Shown here piece by piece: positions 53,441 to 56,748 of a DNA stretch of 56,748 nt (position 1 is its first letter; every line of letters begins with the position of its first letter). Below the pieces are notes generated by a model, which worked only from the letters and a program-made list of their open reading frames with translations, was not told where the DNA came from and made no database searches. Origin of the DNA: CAKZQX01 sp034435975 (GTDB lineage Bacteria; Chloroflexota; Chloroflexia; Chloroflexales; Chloroflexaceae); the NCBI GenBank assembly GCA_034435975.1, contig DAOTWD010000049.1:1-56748 (forward strand), given 5' to 3'. The position numbers and the translations under genes were made by a program.

Positions 53441-53706
53441 CAGGAGAGCGATGAACAGGAGGAGTAGGCAGCTCTGCCCTGATAGAGAGGATGGGCCAAT
53501 GGCTGAAAGCCCATCTCTGTGAGCCGATGCCGAAGGTCGCCTGGGAGCTGATGACCTGAAGCGCTGCGCGTGAGTAAGGTCGTCCGGGAATGCCCGTTAT
53601 TGCATGTAACAAGGGGACAACCCTGCTTTGCGCCGGGTTGTGCCGAACCAGGGTGGTACCACGTGCGCTCAACCCGCTCGTCCTTGATCAGGACAGCGGG
53701 TTTTTT
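53441..53706 (+). promoter_or_regulatory. T-box leader controlling valS
   Basis: The leader carries the conserved T-box sequence CCAGGGTGGTACCACG (53648-53663), which pairs with the acceptor end of uncharged tRNA. A stem-I-like region sits at about 53441-53560, with the candidate specifier triplet GTC (53536-53538) after GAAG, matching valine. A terminator stem AACCCGCT/AGCGGGTT with inner GTCCT/AGGAC (53671-53702) is followed by six T (53701-53706). When valine tRNA is uncharged, the antiterminator forms and valS is read. The T-box and terminator are seen; the specifier assignment is tentative. Confidence 0.9.
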
Positions 53707-53758
53707 GATGATCGAAATAGACCAGTCTAACCGTATGATACGCGAGATGAGGAAGCTT

Positions 53759-56509
53759 ATGAGCAGCGAACCGCATCCCAATAGACCAGCGCCAGACGCG
53801 CATCCTGCCCGTCCGGCCATGATGGACAAAGCCTACGAACCGCAGCAGGTTGAACAACGCCTGTATGCCTGGTGGGAGCGCAGCGGCTTTTTTAAGCCCC
53901 GTGACAATGCACCCCTCCCACCTTTTGTGATCAGTATTCCTCCGCCCAACGTGACAGGTGAACTGCACCTTGGGCATGCGTTGACGGCCTCAATTGAGGA
54001 TCTGCTCATTCGCTGGCGACGTATGCAGGGGTACAAAACACTATGGGTTCCCGGCACCGACCATGCCGGCATTGCTACCCAGATGCAGGTGGAGCGTATG
54101 CTCGAACGTGAAGGCACCAGCCGCCAGGCAGTCGGGCGCGAAGAGTTTCTGCGGCGTACCTGGCAGTGGAAAGAAAAGTACGACGGTGTCATCGCCAATC
54201 AGCACCGCCGCCTGGGGGCCAGTTGCGATTGGGAACGCGAGCGCTTTACCCTTGATCAAGGTCTGAGCCGCGCCGTGCATATGGCGTTCAAGCGCCTCTA
54301 TGATGATGGCCTCATCTATCGGGGCACCTACCTGGTCAACTGGTCGCCCCGTCTCGGTACTGCCGTAAGCGACCTGGAGGTCGAGTACGAATCCCGCCAG
54401 ACCTCGCTCTGGTATGTGCGCTATCCACTCCAACCAGTTGCCGCCGATCCCCATGCCTCCACCAGAGCACCCTGGGGCAGCGGTCAGTGGGCAGCTGATG
54501 CGACCGACTTTATCGTGGTGGCCACCACCCGCCCGGAGACGATCCTGGGCGACACAGCCGTGGCCGTCAATCCTGAGGATAAGCGTTACGCCCACCTGGT
54601 CGGGCGCTATGTCCGCCTACCCGCGCTCGATCGCTGCATTCCTATCATTGCCGATAGCTATGTTGACCAGGAGTTTGGCAGTGGTGCCGTGAAAATTACG
54701 CCAGCACACGACCCGAACGACTATGAGATTGGCAAGCGCCATAACCTGCCGTTTATCAACATTATGAACCCTGATGCCACGCTCAATGCTGAGGGTGGGC
54801 CATATGCAGGCATGGATCGCTTTGCGGCGCGGCAGGCATTACTGGCTGACCTCGAGCGTGAAGGATTGCTGCTCAAGGTAGAGCCGCATACTATGAGCGT
54901 TGGCATCAGTCAGCGGAGTGGTGAGGTGATCGAGCCGCTGTTGAGTGAGCAGTGGTTTGTGCGCACCCGCCCCCTGGCTGACCTCGCGCTGGCGGCAGTG
55001 CGGGACGGCCACACGCGCATCATCCCCGAGCGCTTTGAGAAGGTCTATTTTCACTGGCTCGAACATATTCAAGACTGGTGCATCAGCCGTCAGTTATGGT
55101 GGGGCCATCGCATTCCCGTCTGGTACCTCCCCAATGGGGAGATGCTTGTGCCCGCACCAGATGATCCGCTGCCCGAAGGCGCAGTCCAGGATGCGGATGT
55201 CCTGGACACCTGGTTTAGCAGTGGCCTGTGGCCGTTCAGCACACTCGGCTGGCCGGACGATACCCCCGATATGCGTACCTTCTATCCTACCAGTGTGCTC
55301 GAGACCGGCTATGACATTCTCTTCTTCTGGGTGGCGCGGATGATGATGTTGGGGTGCTATCTCACTGGCAAGCCACCATTTCATACCATTTATCTGCATG
55401 GCCTGGTGCGCGATGAGCATGGGCGCAAGATGAGTAAGAGCCATGGCAATGTGGTCAATCCGTTGCAGATTATGGACGAGTATGGCACCGATGCCCTGCG
55501 CTTTACTCTGGTGACGAGCGGCACTCCCGGCCAAGATCTGAATTTGAACCCGCAGCGGATCGAAGCCGGGCGTAACTTCGCCAACAAGATCTGGAATATG
55601 ACCCGCTACGTTCTTTTGAAGCTCGACGGGCACCCTCCCACGGTGCCTCCCCGGCACCTCTCGCTGGCCGACCGCTGGATTCTGTCACGCTACCAGCGGC
55701 TGGTGGCCGAGGTGAACCGCCTGCTCGAAGGGTACAACCTGGGCGAGGCCGGGCGGCAGATCCAGGATTTTCTGTGGAACGAGTTTGCCGACTGGTATGT
55801 GGAGGTCTCCAAGGTGCAGTTCGAGGCTGACACCCAACGTCAGTTGACCACCAGCGCTGTGCTGTACACTGTGCTGGAGGGCAGCCTGCGCTTGCTGCAC
55901 CCCTTTATGCCCTTTGTCACCGAGGAGGCCTGGCAATACCTGACGGCCGGTGCGGAACAGCGGGCACCTTCGATCATGATTGCGCCCTATCCCTCGGCAG
56001 ATATACGTATGCTCGACGATCAGGTGGAAGCCCAGTTTGCGCTGCTCCAGGAATTGATCGTGGGTGTGCGCAACGTGCGCAACGAATACAAAGTCGAACC
56101 GGCACGCTGGATCGCGGCCACGATTGCAGCCGGAGCCGACGCAACGTTGCTCCGTGAGCAGGCCGCGCTGATCGGGCGGCTGGCACGGATTGATGTGACG
56201 CAACTGACGATTGTCGAGCAATTGGCAGAAAAGCCGCAGCAGGCGGCGGCGCTGGTCATCGGTACCATCGAGATATTCCTGCCTCTGGCAGGGCTGATCG
56301 ACCTTGAGGCTGAACGGGCGCGGCTCACCAGAGAGTTGCAGGTGGCCGAAAAGGATGTTGCCCGGCGCGAAGCCCGCCTAGCAAATGCCAGTTTTGTGAA
56401 CAAGGCCCCCGCCGATGTTGTTGAACGTGAGCGTAGTGGCCTGACCGCAGCCCGGGCGACGGTGGAGCGGCTGCGCGAGCGACTGGCGATGTTGTCGGTG
56501 TTGGTTTGA
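53759..56509 (+). CDS. valS: Valyl-tRNA synthetase
   Basis: This 916-residue class I synthetase attaches valine to tRNA-Val. The HIGH-type motif is PPPNVTGELHLGHAL (about residues 46-60), and the KMSKS loop is GRKMSKSHGN. The editing (CP1) domain is present, with TTRPETILGDTAVAV. The C-terminal coiled coil, which contacts tRNA, covers about residues 840-916 and includes ERARLTRELQVAEKDVARRE. The frame is open through the T-box back to 53570, but the ATG at 53759 has GAGG six bases before it and lies after the terminator. It is followed 9 bases later by a terminator stem. Confidence 0.96.
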   Translation: MSSEPHPNRPAPDAHPARPAMMDKAYEPQQVEQRLYAWWERSGFFKPRDNAPLPPFVISIPPPNVTGELHLGHALTASIEDLLIRWRRMQGYKTLWVPGTDHAGIATQMQVERMLEREGTSRQAVGREEFLRRTWQWKEKYDGVIANQHRRLGASCDWERERFTLDQGLSRAVHMAFKRLYDDGLIYRGTYLVNWSPRLGTAVSDLEVEYESRQTSLWYVRYPLQPVAADPHASTRAPWGSGQWAADATDFIVVATTRPETILGDTAVAVNPEDKRYAHLVGRYVRLPALDRCIPIIADSYVDQEFGSGAVKITPAHDPNDYEIGKRHNLPFINIMNPDATLNAEGGPYAGMDRFAARQALLADLEREGLLLKVEPHTMSVGISQRSGEVIEPLLSEQWFVRTRPLADLALAAVRDGHTRIIPERFEKVYFHWLEHIQDWCISRQLWWGHRIPVWYLPNGEMLVPAPDDPLPEGAVQDADVLDTWFSSGLWPFSTLGWPDDTPDMRTFYPTSVLETGYDILFFWVARMMMLGCYLTGKPPFHTIYLHGLVRDEHGRKMSKSHGNVVNPLQIMDEYGTDALRFTLVTSGTPGQDLNLNPQRIEAGRNFANKIWNMTRYVLLKLDGHPPTVPPRHLSLADRWILSRYQRLVAEVNRLLEGYNLGEAGRQIQDFLWNEFADWYVEVSKVQFEADTQRQLTTSAVLYTVLEGSLRLLHPFMPFVTEEAWQYLTAGAEQRAPSIMIAPYPSADIRMLDDQVEAQFALLQELIVGVRNVRNEYKVEPARWIAATIAAGADATLLREQAALIGRLARIDVTQLTIVEQLAEKPQQAAALVIGTIEIFLPLAGLIDLEAERARLTRELQVAEKDVARREARLANASFVNKAPADVVERERSGLTAARATVERLRERLAMLSVLV

Positions 56510-56517
56510 CCTTCGGG

Positions 56518-56568
56518 AACCCGCCGCAAGCCGCCGTCCTTTCGGGCGTGCGGTTAGGCGGGTTTCTC
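56518..56568 (+). terminator. Terminator after valS
   Basis: AACCCGCC (56518-56525) pairs with GGCGGGTT (56557-56564), enclosing a second GC-rich stem (CCGC around 56531 with GCGG around 56550). It is followed by TCTCG. It begins nine bases after the stop codon. It could also belong to the left end of the adjacent insertion element. Confidence 0.55.
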
Positions 56569-56661
56569 GCCGACTTTCGCCAGAACATCGAACATTCTTG
56601 CGGTTGTTGTCATTCTATGCTCTCCTGTTAATAGAGAAATCAACACCTGCAAGACAGGGCA

Positions 56662-56748
56662 ATGGAGTACCGGCGCGACGAACACCGGGTTCATCTCATC
56701 CTCGATCACCTTGTCTGGATGCAGAAGCGCCGCAAGACTGTCCTCAAA
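56662..56748 (+). mobile_element. tnpA: IS200/IS605-type transposase TnpA, N-terminal part
   Basis: The first 29 codons before the window edge read MEYRRDEHRVHLILDHLVWM followed by QKRRKTVLK. This matches the start of single-domain Y1 (IS200-type) TnpA proteins, whose first strand normally ends in a His/Trp-Lys-Arg-Arg pattern. The start ATG has AGGG upstream. Only the first beta strand is visible, so the HUH metal motif and catalytic tyrosine lie outside. A 19-codon frame with an AGGAG site runs the other way at about 56554-56613 (-) and may be part of the same element. Whether the element is intact cannot be seen here. Confidence 0.75.

Overview
The window looks like chromosomal DNA of a filamentous phototroph-type Chloroflexota bacterium (class Chloroflexia, Chloroflexus/Roseiflexus relatives). 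This is inferred from protein character, not from a database match. The clues are the style of RpoB/RpoC, a sigma-factor fragment of a kind I associate with this class, a T-box in front of valS, split glycine decarboxylase genes (gcvPA/gcvPB), a polyhydroxybutyrate-type operon, and intergenic DNA full of heptad and palindromic repeats. Most genes are housekeeping or central metabolism, with good Shine-Dalgarno sites and a recurring extended -10 promoter of the form TGG-TATMAT.

Left part (1-4016): the 3' end of tuf, then secE, nusG, rplK, rplA, rplJ and rplL, all on +. A strong hairpin lies before rplK and an L10-leader-like attenuator before rplJ. rpoBC does not follow rplL: it sits about 13 kb away on the opposite strand. 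From 4552 to 16935 (+) come a large ATPase-like/helical-repeat protein with a degenerate Walker A, an M14 carboxypeptidase, a serine-hydrolase lipoprotein, alanine dehydrogenase, a C39-like cysteine peptidase, L-lactate dehydrogenase, pyruvate kinase and MsrB.

Middle part: rpoB-rpoC (-) with a clear promoter whose spacer is exactly filled by a palindrome; tRNA-Ser(CGA) with its own promoter (-); an inositol-monophosphatase-family gene (-) with a MITE-like element inserted just before its ribosome-binding site; a two-gene CydDC-like ABC exporter (+); PEP carboxylase (+); a small unknown protein (-); and a decayed sigma-factor fragment. Next is a four-gene (-) set: acyl-CoA ligase, 3-hydroxybutyrate dehydrogenase, PHB-depolymerase-type esterase and an alpha/beta hydrolase. 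This set could take a hydroxybutyrate polymer or ester to acetoacetate and then to the CoA ester.

Right part: a 75-aa unknown protein (-), a possible small RNA (+), an orphan NarL-type regulator (-), gcvH-gcvPA-gcvPB (+) without gcvT, a Ppx/GppA phosphatase (+), a protein with two retropepsin-like DTG halves (-), gpmI (-), a metallophosphoesterase with a small membrane protein (-), T-box-controlled valS (+), and the first 29 codons of an IS200/IS605 TnpA cut by the window edge. Pyruvate kinase, lactate and alanine dehydrogenases, PEP carboxylase, GpmI and the glycine cleavage proteins make this a region rich in C3/C4 and amino-acid metabolism.

I see no CRISPR array, prophage or obvious defence island. 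The best candidates for new biology are the intergenic purine/pyrimidine heptad elements, the degenerate-P-loop repeat protein, the double-DTG protein, the operator-like palindromes at the rpoBC and PHB-operon promoters, the structured msrB leader, and the possible small RNA at 42299-42451.
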